A stretch of DNA of 64,000 nt from Serratia sp. M24T3 (GCF_000257645.1 NZ_AJHJ01000002.1:248001-312000), one strand, 5' to 3'. Counted from the first letter of the stretch, positions 35,231 through 45,480 are shown. Notes: generated from the sequence alone by a model not told the origin. Translations and numbers: made by a program.

Positions 35231-37042
35231 TTAGCTTAATACCCAATGGCCTTCACTTATTTGCCGATAATCACGGATTGGCGGCTGATAACCCAGCGGG
35301 CGCACCGGACTTTTTAACTCTTCAACCTGCAGATGCCTTTTGATACCGCGCCTGGCCGGATCGGGCACTGGCACCGAGGCAATAAGTTTACGGGTATACT
35401 CGTGGCAGGGATTATCGAAAATCGCCGCGCGCGGGCCAATTTCTACAATTTCGCCTAAATACATTACCGCCACCCGGTGGCTCACACGCTCCACAACCGC
35501 CATGTCATGCGAGATAAACAGGTATGAAAGATTCATACTTTCCTGTAAATCGAGCAGCAAATTTACCACCTGTGCTTTCACGGAAACATCAAGCGCCGAA
35601 ACAGATTCGTCGGCTACAATCACTTTCGGATCCAGCGTCAAAGCGCGAGCAATACAAATTCGCTGCCGCTGGCCACCGGAAAACTCATGCGGATAACGGC
35701 GCATCATATCGGGCGACAGTCCGACCTTATTCATTAATGCCGCCGCTTTTTCCAGCGCATCGGCCTTATTGGCCAATCGATGCTGCAAGATTGGTTCAAT
35801 CAAAGCATCGCCAATTTTCATTCGTGGATTCAGGCTGGCAAAGGGATCTTGAAAAATCATCTGGATCCGCTGCCGCATCGTGCGCAGTTGTCCTGAATTC
35901 AGATTCATTACGTCAAAACCGTCGAAATCTATCTGCCCTTCGTGAGGCTTCAGCAAACGAGTGACCGCGCGACCGGTGGTTGATTTTCCACAGCCGGACT
36001 CCCCCACCAGCGACAGCGTCTCGCCCGCAAACAGATCGAAACTGATATTTTCCACCGCATGCACCGCCCCAACCGGGCGCCCAAAGATCCCGCCCAGCAC
36101 CGGGAAACGCGCCGAGAGATTTTTCACCGACAGCAGCGGCGTTTCATTGCTTCGCACCTTGACCAGGCTTTCAAGCGGATCGCTGGCCAGCCCGGTTTGC
36201 ATATCAATCGCAGGAAAACGCAGCGGATGCGAACGCCCGCGCATCGACCCCAGGCGCGGCACTGCCGCCAGCAGAGCACGGGTGTAAGGATGCTGCGGAC
36301 GTGAAAACAGCTCGGCAGTTTCGCCGCTTTCCACCACCTCACCGCGATACATCACCAGAGTCCGGTCGGCGATTTCCGCTACCACGCCCATGTCGTGGGT
36401 GATAAACAGCACCGCCATGCCCTCTTCTTCTTGCAATGTCTTGATTAAATCCAGGATTTGCCCCTGAATAGTGACGTCGAGCGCGGTGGTCGGTTCGTCG
36501 GCAATTAACAGTTTGGGTTTCAGCGCCAGCGCCATGGCTATCATCACCCTTTGGCGCATACCGCCAGAAAACTGATGAGGATATTCATCGAATCGCGCAC
36601 GGGCGTTGGGAATACGCACCTTTTCCAGCAGCCGAATAGTCTCTTCCCGCGCAGCTTTACCGCCCATGCCACGATGAGCCTTCAGCGTTTCGGCGATCTG
36701 GCGACCGACAGTAAACGTTGGATTCAGCGACGTCATCGGCTCCTGAAAGATCATCGCTATCTCATTGCCGCGCACTTCGCGCATCTGCTTTTCAGAAAGC
36801 CCCAGCAGCGATCGCTGGTTTAACGTGACAGCGCCTTCAATTTTGCTGCTGCGCGCTTTCAACAAACGCATTACTGACAGCGAGGTCACGCTTTTGCCCG
36901 AACCAGACTCGCCAACGATTGCCAGCGTTTCACCGGCAAACACCTCAAAGTTCAGATTGCGCACCACCGGCAGCCAGTCGTCATCGCCGAGAAACGAGGT
37001 GGTCAGATTCTCTACCTTTAAAACCGGCTGAGCAGCGAGCAT
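35231..37042 (-). CDS. Dual-ATPase peptide ABC transporter component (GsiA-like)
   Basis: 603 residues with two complete ABC cassettes. First half: Walker A GESGSGKS, signature [15 protein letters not shown], Walker B LLIADEPT. Second half: Walker A GESGCGKS, signature [15 protein letters not shown], Walker B VIVADES (Ser replaces the more usual Pro). Both carry the oligopeptide-type C-terminal tract ([16 protein letters not shown]). It would energise the divergently encoded SBP and permeases at 39860-43196. It follows the M81 peptidase gene by 18 bases, in one minus-strand operon with that and the ROK regulator. AAGGATA precedes the ATG. Confidence 0.88.
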   Translation of the reverse strand: MLAAQPVLKVENLTTSFLGDDDWLPVVRNLNFEVFAGETLAIVGESGSGKSVTSLSVMRLLKARSSKIEGAVTLNQRSLLGLSEKQMREVRGNEIAMIFQEPMTSLNPTFTVGRQIAETLKAHRGMGGKAAREETIRLLEKVRIPNARARFDEYPHQFSGGMRQRVMIAMALALKPKLLIADEPTTALDVTIQGQILDLIKTLQEEEGMAVLFITHDMGVVAEIADRTLVMYRGEVVESGETAELFSRPQHPYTRALLAAVPRLGSMRGRSHPLRFPAIDMQTGLASDPLESLVKVRSNETPLLSVKNLSARFPVLGGIFGRPVGAVHAVENISFDLFAGETLSLVGESGCGKSTTGRAVTRLLKPHEGQIDFDGFDVMNLNSGQLRTMRQRIQMIFQDPFASLNPRMKIGDALIEPILQHRLANKADALEKAAALMNKVGLSPDMMRRYPHEFSGGQRQRICIARALTLDPKVIVADESVSALDVSVKAQVVNLLLDLQESMNLSYLFISHDMAVVERVSHRVAVMYLGEIVEIGPRAAIFDNPCHEYTRKLIASVPVPDPARRGIKRHLQVEELKSPVRPLGYQPPIRDYRQISEGHWVLS

Positions 37043-37060
37043 GATTTGTATCCTTTTCCA

Positions 37061-38497
37061 TTAAGAGGCCGAACGAGCCGAGAGGCGCACCTGTGGTTCA
37101 AAATCAAAGTCTTGGTCAAACGGGAAAGTGGCGACCGTCTTTCTCAGGCGCGGCAAACGTTCGACAAACTGATCCACCACGCCGTTGGATAGCGCCATCA
37201 GATTCGGTCGCGCAATCGGTGCCAGTTCCGGAGACAGATAACCGGATTTCACCACCACGATTTTGGCCTTTAAAGGATCAAGCCCCAACAGCGTAAAATC
37301 GGCAATATTGTGGTAAGGCCTGCGACGAGCAGAAACCACCACATCTATACCGTGGTGATGTAATACTGCCTGACGGTCCGCCGCATTTGGCGAATCTAGC
37401 AGGCGCAGCACGGTGAATTCAGCAGTAACCTGTGGGCTTGAAGGGTCCAGAGACCCGCCAAGAGTCAGTGTAAGCTGAGTGTTGATACCAGCCGCAAAGG
37501 CAGCTTGCGTAGCGGGTAAATCGGTGATCCCCGCGACGATCACGCCTTTGGCTCCCTGAGTAATAAGTTCGGCCAATAGATCAGCACGATCGCCTACGCC
37601 ACCGCCCGTTGGATTATCGCCCGAGTCGGCGAGCACCACCGGGTGCGTTTTGCTGGCAATCGCCTCTTGCACACAGGCCTGAGGCGTATCGGTTTTACAG
37701 CCAAAAACAAAATCTTCTCGCGCATCCCAATAGGCCTGTGCCAGCTTCAAGGCCTGCTGCTCAAGAATGGCGCGATCGGTACCGGTGAAAATCGCTGCCG
37801 CGGTAGCTCGAGGTTCGTCGGCCCAAACGTATCCAACCATCAGCGAGCTGTCCCAAATACCTTTAATTTCATCAATTGCCGGTAATCGCGCGTATAGACT
37901 CCTGGCCGGTTCATCCTCAGTGCTGGTGCGTTCACCGGGTAAAACGACTGGGATCGGCACCCAAAGCAAGGTCGGTTTTACGCCGGTTTGCAAACTTTTC
38001 ACCAGCATGGAAACCGAGCGACGCAAAGTTTCTTCAACGTCAATATGCGGCGCGGTGCGATAGGTCGAGAACATATCGATGGCATCAATGATTTTTTGCG
38101 AAACGTTGCCGTGTAAATCGTAAGAAACGCTGATCGGGCAATCCGGCCCAACGACTTCACGCGCGGAGGCAATCCAGTCCCCCTCGGCATCTTCCATACC
38201 TTCGACATACATCGCGCCGTGCATTGCCAGATAAACCCCGTCATAAGGTTTATGCGCTTGCAGTCCGGCAATCATTTCCGCCTTGAATTGATAGTAGGTG
38301 GCGCGAGAAACTGGCCCACCTGCAATGGCGCGAGCGTGAACCGTCGGCAAAAACGTTGCCGGATAGTCCTGCAAAAAGGCAAAATACGGCGCGGCCAGCA
38401 GTTCGGCATTACGCACGATGCGAAAATCTTTTTCTTCATTAAGAACAGGATTATAAGTACTGCATTCAATATGAATGCCGCTGACTGCGATACGCAT
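37061..38497 (-). CDS. M81 (MlrC-like) metallopeptidase
   Basis: 478 residues. N-terminal MlrC domain with GIHIECSTYNPVLNEE, YLAMHGAMYVEG, SYDLHGNVS and APHIDVEET. These His/Asp/Glu clusters are the metal-binding candidates, followed by DSGDNPTGGGVGDR and a C-terminal MlrC domain. Family members hydrolyse unusual or cyclic peptides; MlrC cuts linearised microcystin and its tetrapeptide. Here the neighbours are a peptide ABC transporter, a ROK repressor and a ROK sugar kinase, so the substrate could be a sugar-linked peptide; that is inference. GAGG lies upstream inside the end of the ROK gene. Confidence 0.85.
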   Translation of the reverse strand: MRIAVSGIHIECSTYNPVLNEEKDFRIVRNAELLAAPYFAFLQDYPATFLPTVHARAIAGGPVSRATYYQFKAEMIAGLQAHKPYDGVYLAMHGAMYVEGMEDAEGDWIASAREVVGPDCPISVSYDLHGNVSQKIIDAIDMFSTYRTAPHIDVEETLRRSVSMLVKSLQTGVKPTLLWVPIPVVLPGERTSTEDEPARSLYARLPAIDEIKGIWDSSLMVGYVWADEPRATAAAIFTGTDRAILEQQALKLAQAYWDAREDFVFGCKTDTPQACVQEAIASKTHPVVLADSGDNPTGGGVGDRADLLAELITQGAKGVIVAGITDLPATQAAFAAGINTQLTLTLGGSLDPSSPQVTAEFTVLRLLDSPNAADRQAVLHHHGIDVVVSARRRPYHNIADFTLLGLDPLKAKIVVVKSGYLSPELAPIARPNLMALSNGVVDQFVERLPRLRKTVATFPFDQDFDFEPQVRLSARSAS

Positions 38498-38499
38498 TT

Positions 38500-39663
38500 T
38501 TACCTCGCTGATTTTGCACCGTCATTGATTGATTCAGGGCCATCAAGAAAGCGATGGGCGGCAATACTGGCTGCGGCCCGAACCCAGGTGTCCTGATTGA
38601 TAGCAAAGGTCCTGACCGGCGTAAGTCCGGCAAAACCCGGTAAGACGTTGGTTTCTATGGATTGCTGCACCACGGTGCCAAGCAGTCCGTCGATGGTTTC
38701 TTCCTGCCAGGCGATTAAAATCAGGCTCGGATCGATTATCTGGATCAGGTGAGCGATGCCAAGGCCCAGCGCAGAACCCGCGCGATGCAGAATTCGAATT
38801 GCCGCCGCCTGTCCGTTGGCCGCCAGTCGTTCCAGCTCTGGCAGGCTAGCGATGGTGAGATTTTCCTCGCGTGCCATTTCCATAATCGCATTAACGGAAG
38901 CGATGGTATCGAGGCAGCCGCGTTTGCCGCAGCGGCAAGGCGTCCCGTTCAACTCCATGGTGCAATGGGCAATTTCCCCCGCGCCGCCATGCAGGCCGCG
39001 ATGCAGCTTACCGGCAATAAAATGCGCGCTGCCAATGCCTGCACCGTGGCTGACCAGCGTAAAAGTTTCGAGATCCCGCGCCTGTCCAAATCGTTTCTCG
39101 CTCACCGCCAAAGCCTTGGCGTCGTTTTCGATGAATACCTCAAGGCCGGTCGCCTGAGTAATCAGTGTTGCCAGCGCCACGTTGCGCCAGCCGAGCAGCG
39201 CCGATTGCACACAGATAGACTGAGTTTCATCAATAAACCCCGAAAGAGTGACGCCCATACCCATTAGTCTTTCGGCGGCCTCGGCCTGCCCGTCGAGCAA
39301 TTCAGGCAGCGCGTGGGCAATATTTTCGGCTAAAAGAGTGGGATCACGATTAAGCGCGAAACAGGCTCGCGCAATTATTTCACCATTTAAATTAATTAGC
39401 GCCATCTGCGCGGGTTCTTGCAATAACGAGACCCCGATAAAATATGCGCCCTGGGGACGGATCATCAGTTTTACCGACGGCCTTCCCTGTCCCGGCCCAT
39501 TTATCGAATCTGCTTCAAATAAATAGCCCGCCTCCAGCATTTCTCTCACTGGACTGCTGATAGCGGCCTTACTCATGCGACAAAACTGCGCCAATTCAGT
39601 ACGGCTCAGGCCTGCGGCGGAATTTATCGCCCCTAATATTTGCCGTTGTAATGAATTTAACAT
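38500..39663 (-). CDS. ROK-family transcriptional repressor
   Basis: 387 residues. N-terminal winged helix (SAAGLSRTELAQFCRMSKAA), then the ROK sugar-binding fold with TLVSHGAGIGSAHFIAGKL, GEIAHCTMELNG and the zinc-binding motif CRCGKRGCLDT. It resembles NagC/Mlc-type repressors. It is first in the minus-strand operon with the M81 peptidase and ATPase and divergent from the SBP gene, so it most likely controls both directions from the 196-base gap. Inducer unknown, presumably a sugar or sugar phosphate. Confidence 0.85.
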   Translation of the reverse strand: MLNSLQRQILGAINSAAGLSRTELAQFCRMSKAAISSPVREMLEAGYLFEADSINGPGQGRPSVKLMIRPQGAYFIGVSLLQEPAQMALINLNGEIIARACFALNRDPTLLAENIAHALPELLDGQAEAAERLMGMGVTLSGFIDETQSICVQSALLGWRNVALATLITQATGLEVFIENDAKALAVSEKRFGQARDLETFTLVSHGAGIGSAHFIAGKLHRGLHGGAGEIAHCTMELNGTPCRCGKRGCLDTIASVNAIMEMAREENLTIASLPELERLAANGQAAAIRILHRAGSALGLGIAHLIQIIDPSLILIAWQEETIDGLLGTVVQQSIETNVLPGFAGLTPVRTFAINQDTWVRAAASIAAHRFLDGPESINDGAKSAR

Positions 39664-39859
39664 TCCGTTTCAGCGCTCTCATTTTTGGTTATTCCGCCTT
39701 GACATTAAACTTATAAAATGAATATATCAATGCCAATTAGTTCACAAATTTAACTAAATAATCAGATATAAGCATTTCGTATGAAATAATCAGCCGCGAA
39801 TTGTAGAGAATAAAGGTCGGCTATTTTTGCATTCACCGTTTATTGGCAGAGGAAGATTT

Positions 39860-41401
39860 ATGAAAGGTTTCAGAACTATCGGCTGTCCGGGACGTTTGAC
39901 TCTTCTCGGCGTCGCAATGCTCGCCGCAATCGCCGCCCCTCTTCATGCCGCGACACTGACGGTAATGCAAAATGAGGCTCCGCGCAGCATGGACCCGGGT
40001 AACCAGACCGCGACGTTTACCGCCACGGTATTGGACCCGATGTACGAAGGCCTGCTGAAAATGTCGCCCGAACTCAAGCTTGAACCGGCGCTTGCCACCT
40101 CGTGGAGCAGCGACACCAGCGGACTGGTGTGGACCTTCAAACTGCGCAGCGGAGTCAAGTTTCACGACGGCACGCCTTTCAATGCAGACGCCGTAGTCGC
40201 CAACTTCGCCCGCCATCTCGATGTGAAACGCGGCCTGGCCGCCAGCGGTCGCCTGCGCACTTTTATCGACAGCGTAAGCAAAGTTGATGACAACACCGTG
40301 GTGTTCAAGCTGAAAAAACCCTATCCGGCGTTTCTGAATCTGTTGACTACCGGCGCGTGTTTGATGGTCAGCCCGACGGCGGATAAAGCCGGAACGCTGG
40401 ACAGCAAAGCTGTCGGAACCGGTCCATACAAAATGGTGCAGTACAAGACCGGCGAATTCGTGTTGGAAGAAAAAAATCCGGGTTACTGGGGCAAGTCAGA
40501 TGGACCAGAAGATATCAAATGGACCTGGAGTTCCGAGTCATCGGTGATGAACATGGCGCTACAGGCCGGTGAGGCCGACGTCATCAATCCGGTGCCACCG
40601 CAGTTTGCCCGCGTGCTGAAAAACAATCCTAAATTCCAGCTGCACGAAAGCCCGGGCGCCTCGGTATTTTGGGTTGCTCTGAATACCCAGCTTAAACCGC
40701 TGAACGACGTGCGCGTGCGTCAGGCGCTGAACTTTGCCACCGACCGGGATGGTCTGGTGCGGGCAATCATGTCCGGCTTCGCAACGCCGGCCAACTCGCC
40801 GCTGGCACCTATCACCCCCGGCTATGACAAAACGTTAAATCCTTACCCGCTGAATATCGAAAAAGCCAAAGCATTGCTGAAAGAAGCCGGTTACGCCAAC
40901 GGTTTCAGCATGTCTATAGCGGTTCAGGGCGCAGATGCGCGTATTGGCCAGGTGCTGCAAAGTATGTGGGCGAAGATCGGCGTCAAACTCGACGTGCGCC
41001 AGATGGAAAGCGGCGTATGGACCAAAGCGGCATTTGCCGATGCGGCGGGGAAACAGGCTGACGGCACCGGCGCAGTACTGGCCTCGTGGTCCTCCGGCGT
41101 CAACGGCGCAGACTTGCAGTTAAGGCCGCTGTACTACTCAGGCAGCTTCGCACCGGGTGGCGCCAATCTTGGGTTCTTTAGCGATGCCAGGCTCGACAAA
41201 CTGCTGGATGACGCCGCCTCGACGCAAGACGTCAACGCACGCAACCAGCTATACGTTCAAGCACAGCAGGAGATCAACGTTCAGGCCCCGCAGGTGCTGC
41301 TTTATTATCAAAATGACTTGTACGCCACCGGATCCAACATCTCCGGCGTGTGGATGATCCCCGGCGGTAACGTGATTGTTAAAGACGCGCACAAAGGGTA
41401 G
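39860..41401 (+). CDS. Peptide ABC transporter substrate-binding protein
   Basis: 513 residues from ATG 39860 (GAGGAAG seven bases upstream). Signal peptide with likely cleavage after PLHA (about residue 30), then the SBP family 5 fold: LTVMQNEAPRSMDPGNQTAT, YEGLLKM, WTFKLRSGVKFHDGTPFNAD and LNDVRVRQALNFATDRD. It delivers a peptide-like ligand to the permeases encoded immediately downstream. No lipobox Cys at the cleavage site, so a soluble periplasmic protein. Divergent from the ROK regulator. Confidence 0.9.
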   Translation: MKGFRTIGCPGRLTLLGVAMLAAIAAPLHAATLTVMQNEAPRSMDPGNQTATFTATVLDPMYEGLLKMSPELKLEPALATSWSSDTSGLVWTFKLRSGVKFHDGTPFNADAVVANFARHLDVKRGLAASGRLRTFIDSVSKVDDNTVVFKLKKPYPAFLNLLTTGACLMVSPTADKAGTLDSKAVGTGPYKMVQYKTGEFVLEEKNPGYWGKSDGPEDIKWTWSSESSVMNMALQAGEADVINPVPPQFARVLKNNPKFQLHESPGASVFWVALNTQLKPLNDVRVRQALNFATDRDGLVRAIMSGFATPANSPLAPITPGYDKTLNPYPLNIEKAKALLKEAGYANGFSMSIAVQGADARIGQVLQSMWAKIGVKLDVRQMESGVWTKAAFADAAGKQADGTGAVLASWSSGVNGADLQLRPLYYSGSFAPGGANLGFFSDARLDKLLDDAASTQDVNARNQLYVQAQQEINVQAPQVLLYYQNDLYATGSNISGVWMIPGGNVIVKDAHKG

Positions 41402-41409
41402 GACGCGGC

Positions 41410-42330
41410 ATGAAAGCCTATTTAGCCAAAAAACTGCTGGCCTTTCCGGTGATCCTGATTGGCGTGTCGATGCTGATTTTCGTGTCGATCCGCGCACTGC
41501 CTGGCGATCCGGCGCGCATGATGGCCGGTCCTGAAGCAACGCAGGAAGCGGTGGATCACATGCGAACCCGATTGGGTCTGGACCTGCCCATCGTTACGCA
41601 GTATGCACATTTTGCCCGCGATGTGATGCACGGCAATCTCGGGCTTTCGCTTCAGTCACAGCAGCCGGTCACGCAGGAGATTGGCGAACGGCTGCCTTAT
41701 ACGCTGGCGCTGGCGGTGTTTGCCTATTTTCTGGCGATCGCCATTGGCGTGCCTGCAGGCATGCTAGGAGCAATTTACCGAAACCGTTGGCCGGATTACG
41801 GCGTGATGCTGTTGGCGATTGCCGGAGCTTCAATCGCCAACTTCTGGCTCGGACTGATGGCGATGAACACTTTTTCAGTCGAGCTGGGCTGGCTGCCGCT
41901 GCTCGGCGCGTCGTCGTGGAAAAGTTATATTCTGCCGTCGGTCACCTTAGCCGTGTTGCCAATGGCAGTGATGGCCAGAATGACGCGTTCAAGCATGCTG
42001 GACGTGCTGTCGGAAGATTATATTCGCACCGCGCGGGCCAAGGGTTTGTCGGCTATGAGCATTTATTGCAGCCACGCGTTTCGCAATGCGCTGATCCCGA
42101 TTGTGACCATCGTAGCATTGAATTTTGGCAGCCTGGTTGGCGGCGCGGTGGTTACCGAGTCGGTATTTAACTGGCCGGGAATTGGTCGGCTGCTGGTAGA
42201 TTCAGTGCGCTATCGCGACTATCCGGTGATTCAGGGCGTGGCGCTGGTCGCCGTGTGTGGCGTGGTGGTGATGAACCTGCTGGGCGAACTGCTGATTGCC
42301 CTGCTCAATCCGAAAATAAGGTTTGAATGA
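41410..42330 (+). CDS. Peptide ABC transporter permease (GsiC/DppB-like)
   Basis: 306 residues with six membrane segments. N-terminal ALPGDPARMMAGPEAT typical of DppB-type permeases, and the EAA-loop region TARAKGLSAMSIYCSHAFRN before the last segments. It overlaps the next permease gene by four bases (ATGA). It forms the channel with the product of 42327-43196 and is driven by the ATPase at 35231-37042. Confidence 0.9.
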   Translation: MKAYLAKKLLAFPVILIGVSMLIFVSIRALPGDPARMMAGPEATQEAVDHMRTRLGLDLPIVTQYAHFARDVMHGNLGLSLQSQQPVTQEIGERLPYTLALAVFAYFLAIAIGVPAGMLGAIYRNRWPDYGVMLLAIAGASIANFWLGLMAMNTFSVELGWLPLLGASSWKSYILPSVTLAVLPMAVMARMTRSSMLDVLSEDYIRTARAKGLSAMSIYCSHAFRNALIPIVTIVALNFGSLVGGAVVTESVFNWPGIGRLLVDSVRYRDYPVIQGVALVAVCGVVVMNLLGELLIALLNPKIRFE

Positions 42331-43196
42331 TGAGCATCCTCACCGCTGTTCATGCGCGTAAAAAAAGCCGCACTGCGCTGCTGTTCCGCTGGCTTTGGCG
42401 ACATCCCGGCATTACTTTTGGCGGGGTGATGATTGCCGCAATAGTTTTACTCGGCCTGTTTGCCCCCTGGGTTTCTGCTCAAGACCCTTATAATCAGGAT
42501 CTGCTTAACACGTTGCTTCCCCCTTCCGCCGATCATTTCTTTGGCACCGACGACTATGGCCGAGATATTTTCGCGCGAGTGATTTACGGTGCGCGGATAT
42601 CGATTATCGAGGTGGTGCTCAGTGTCGGTCTCGCAATGCTGGTTGGCATTCCCCTCGGCGTACTTTCAGGAATGGCTGGCCGTTATATAGATATGGTGAT
42701 TATGTGGGTGATGGACATGCTGTTCGCCTTCCCCGGTATCGTGCTGGCAATTTTAGTGGTCAGCATACTTGGCGGCGGGCTGGCTAATCTGCTGATTGCC
42801 ATCTCGCTGTTTGCCATTCCTGTGTATGCGCGCCTCAGCCGTAACCTGACTCTTGGCCTGAAACGCATGGAGTATGTCGAGGCCGCGCAGGCGCTGGGAC
42901 TCTCGTGGTATCGCATTGTCGTGCATTATATTTTGCGCAATGCCATTGGTCCGATCATCGTGCAATCTACACTGACCGCCGGGACAGTTATCCTCGCGGC
43001 GGCAAGCCTGTCATTTCTTGGTCTCGGCGTACAGCCGCCCATGCCCGAATGGGGTACAATGATGAGTGATGGTCGAAACTTTCTCGGCATTAATATCTAT
43101 CTCTCGCTGTTTCCCGGACTGGCAATTATGCTGACAGTGCTTGGTTTTAACGTACTGGGCGACGGGCTGCGCGACTTACTGGACAAGCGTTCATGA
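42327..43196 (+). CDS. Peptide ABC transporter permease (GsiD/DppC-like)
   Basis: 289 residues. Cytoplasmic N-terminus, first membrane segment at about 28-48, the HFFGTDDYGRDIFARVIYGA motif of DppC-type permeases, an EAA loop (EAAQALGLSWYRIVVHYILR) and a C-terminal GDGLRDLLDKRS. Overlaps the upstream permease and the downstream ROK kinase by four bases each, so the block 39860-44131 is one tightly coupled operon. Confidence 0.9.
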   Translation: MMSILTAVHARKKSRTALLFRWLWRHPGITFGGVMIAAIVLLGLFAPWVSAQDPYNQDLLNTLLPPSADHFFGTDDYGRDIFARVIYGARISIIEVVLSVGLAMLVGIPLGVLSGMAGRYIDMVIMWVMDMLFAFPGIVLAILVVSILGGGLANLLIAISLFAIPVYARLSRNLTLGLKRMEYVEAAQALGLSWYRIVVHYILRNAIGPIIVQSTLTAGTVILAAASLSFLGLGVQPPMPEWGTMMSDGRNFLGINIYLSLFPGLAIMLTVLGFNVLGDGLRDLLDKRS

Positions 43197-44131
43197 TGGT
43201 AAATACAGGCACGGTAGTGTTTTGTGCCGATATCGGCGGTTCTTTTATTAAATTTGGCCTCTCGCGGCAGCAGGGTGAAGTCACCGAACTGGCGCGCGTG
43301 GCGACTCCGGCCCAGTCATGGGATGAGTTTGTGCTGGCTTTGCAAGCCTTACTCACCGAGCACGGCGACGGGCATCCGGAGGATACTCCGCTGGCAATTT
43401 CGACCGCTGGCCTGGTTTCGCCGCAAAGCGGTGAAGTGATGGCGACTAATATTCCCGGATTTGCCGGACATAATCTGGCTGCCGAACTTACGCAGGTTCT
43501 CAAACGCCGCGTTAGCGTGGCCAATGACGCCGACTGCTTTGCGCTAGCTGAGGCCCACGTTGGCGAAGGTATGGGTTTGCCCATTGTGGTCGGCATTATT
43601 CTCGGCACCGGAGTGGGCGGCGGCATCGTATTCAACGGTCAGCTGGTGCGCGGTCACGGCGGCGTTGCCGGAGAGTGGGGCCATGGGGCGATTACTCGTA
43701 CCGAGCTGGTGCTTGATAATAATCTGGTTCGCATCCCGCGCCTGCCGTGCGGCTGCGGCCAGACTGGCTGTCTTGATATGCTCGGCGGCGCGCGCGGGAT
43801 GGAAAGACTGCATCACGAACTCCACCAGCAAAGCTTGACCAGCCAGCAAATTATCAGCGGCTGGCAGGATGAAGATGCTCAGTCAGTGCTCACTATTGAG
43901 GCATGGCTACAGTTGGTCGGCGAGCCTCTGACTTTGTTGGTCAATATCATTGGCGCGACAAAAGTGGTGGTCGGCGGCGGTCTTGCAACCGTACCGCGAC
44001 TGATTGCTGCCCTCGATGAAAGGGTGAGGCAATCAACGTTGCACTCGTATCCGCAACCGCTGGTTGTACCGGGTAAATTTGTCAGTCAGGGCGGTTTGGT
44101 CGGCGCATCAGTACTGGGCCGCCAGCGCTAG
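43193..44131 (+). CDS. ROK-family sugar kinase
   Basis: 312 residues. Phosphate loop FCADIGGSFIKFGLS, STAGLVSP, the glucose-binding-like NDADCFALAEAHVGEG, GTGVGGGIVFNG, GEWGHG and the zinc motif CGCGQTGCLDM mark a ROK kinase of the glucokinase/N-acetylmannosamine kinase type. It is the last gene of the transporter operon (4-base overlap). Being coupled to a peptide importer and opposite an M81 peptidase, it suggests the imported compound carries a sugar that is phosphorylated after entry; this is inference. Confidence 0.85.
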   Translation: MMVNTGTVVFCADIGGSFIKFGLSRQQGEVTELARVATPAQSWDEFVLALQALLTEHGDGHPEDTPLAISTAGLVSPQSGEVMATNIPGFAGHNLAAELTQVLKRRVSVANDADCFALAEAHVGEGMGLPIVVGIILGTGVGGGIVFNGQLVRGHGGVAGEWGHGAITRTELVLDNNLVRIPRLPCGCGQTGCLDMLGGARGMERLHHELHQQSLTSQQIISGWQDEDAQSVLTIEAWLQLVGEPLTLLVNIIGATKVVVGGGLATVPRLIAALDERVRQSTLHSYPQPLVVPGKFVSQGGLVGASVLGRQR

Positions 44132-44202
44132 GCGGGTTAGGCGCTCAACCATGGAAATCTGAGTTAACCCCAGGCTGGCAACACGGATTCATACGCTGTG
44201 GG

Positions 44203-44571
44203 TCAAAAGGCGTCATCGCAAGGTTGCCCAACTTTGTCAAGCGCATTGAGGATACCGGCCCGCAGCGCAATCAGTGCCTGCTCTTTTTCTTCAATTTGTA
44301 CCAGTTTGCGTCGCAGGCTAGCCGTCTTTTGCTCAACGCTGAACCGATCTTCAATCCAGACTGCCAACACGTCCGAGATTTCGCCAAGGGTAAAACCCAG
44401 CATCTTGGCGTGTTTGATCATTTTCAAACGTTGCAAATCTATCGCTGAATAAACTTTATAGTTATTACTGCCATTGGGCTGCGGTATTTTCTCCAACAGC
44501 CCCTGACGCTCGTAGTAACGCACTGTATCTTTTGGTAAACCCGCTTTGGCACACAACTCTCCAATCCGCAT
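44203..44571 (-). CDS. MerR-family transcriptional regulator
   Basis: 122 residues from ATG 44571 (AGGGTGA upstream). N-terminal MerR winged helix: IGELCAKAGLPKDTVRYYER, then YKVYSAIDLQRLKMIKHAKM, followed by a dimerisation coiled coil (SLRRKLVQIEEKEQALIALR). No metal-binding cysteine cluster: the only late Cys is in QPCDDAF. Divergent from an SDR gene whose promoter has the long spacer typical of MerR control. The inducer is unknown. Confidence 0.85.
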   Translation of the reverse strand: MRIGELCAKAGLPKDTVRYYERQGLLEKIPQPNGSNNYKVYSAIDLQRLKMIKHAKMLGFTLGEISDVLAVWIEDRFSVEQKTASLRRKLVQIEEKEQALIALRAGILNALDKVGQPCDDAF

Positions 44572-44602
44572 TTTATCACCCTTCATTCTGCTTAAAACTT
44601 GC

Positions 44603-44634
44603 TTGACCGTAGACTAGACTCCACGGTTTACCCT
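44603..44634 (+). promoter_or_regulatory. MerR-type promoter upstream of the SDR gene
   Basis: TTGACC (44603-44608) and TACCCT (44629-44634) are 20 bases apart, longer than the standard 17, with an imperfect dyad ACCGT...ACGGT in the spacer. This is the classic layout of MerR-activated promoters. Confidence 0.55.
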
Positions 44635-44667
44635 GTTTGCAGCATAACCTCAAACAGGAAAATGGGC

Positions 44668-45468
44668 ATGGAATCTTTCAATTATTCAGGAAAAACGGCG
44701 CTAATCACCGGGGCATCGTCGGGCATCGGGCAGGTATTTGCTGAACAGTTAGCCGCAAAAGGCGTGAGTCTGGTGTTGGTCGCGCGCAATCAGAGCAAAT
44801 TACAGGCGTTAGCGAACAAACTGGCAAAGCAGCATGGCATCGCCACTCTGGTGATTACCCAGGACCTCAGTGCCAGCGACGCCACGCCCTCAATTCTGGG
44901 TCAGCTCAATGAAGCCAAACTTTCACCGGACATTCTCATTAATAACGCCGGTTTTGCCACCTACGGTGTGTTTGATCAGCTGTTGCTGGACCGCCAGCGA
45001 GAAGAAATTCAAATTAACTGCCTGTCGCCGGTGGAACTTACGCATGCCCTGCTGCCGGCGATGATAAAGCGCGGCGACGGCGCGGTGATCAACGTAGCCT
45101 CTACTGCCGCCATGCAGCCTGACCCTTACATGGCAATTTACGGCGCGACCAAAGCCTTTCTGCTGTCATTCTCCGAGGCGCTTTGGGCCGAAAATCGCCA
45201 GCGCGGCGTGCGTGTGCTGGCACTGTGCCCCGGAGCAACCGATACGGCTTTTTTTGACGTAGTCAATGCAGAAGAGGCCTCTGTAGGAAAGAGAATGAAG
45301 GCCGATACTGTGGTGAATCTGGCACTTAAGGCGCTCGACGAACAGCGCAACTATCTGATCACCGGCTGCAACAATTGGCTGCTTGGCCAGCTGCAACGAT
45401 TCGTCACTCGCCGCCGCCTGCTGCTCATCGCCGAAAAAATCCTGCGACCGAAAACCAGTAAAGTTTAA
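44668..45468 (+). CDS. Short-chain dehydrogenase/reductase
   Basis: 266 residues from ATG 44668 (CAGGA eight bases upstream; ATG 44662 possible). Rossmann motif LITGASSGIGQVFAEQLAAK, LINNAGFATYG, active site Ser in NVASTAAMQP and the YGATK Tyr/Lys pair. Classical SDR, NAD(P)-dependent, substrate unknown. Divergent from a MerR regulator that presumably controls it. A C-terminal helix with RRRLLLIAEKIL might touch the membrane. Confidence 0.85.
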   Translation: MESFNYSGKTALITGASSGIGQVFAEQLAAKGVSLVLVARNQSKLQALANKLAKQHGIATLVITQDLSASDATPSILGQLNEAKLSPDILINNAGFATYGVFDQLLLDRQREEIQINCLSPVELTHALLPAMIKRGDGAVINVASTAAMQPDPYMAIYGATKAFLLSFSEALWAENRQRGVRVLALCPGATDTAFFDVVNAEEASVGKRMKADTVVNLALKALDEQRNYLITGCNNWLLGQLQRFVTRRRLLLIAEKILRPKTSKV

Positions 45469-45480
45469 GTAGTTTGTAAG

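Noticed and set aside
39833-40216. Minus-strand frames opposite the substrate-binding protein and similar shadows elsewhere
   Set aside because: They lie opposite strongly supported genes and have no family features.
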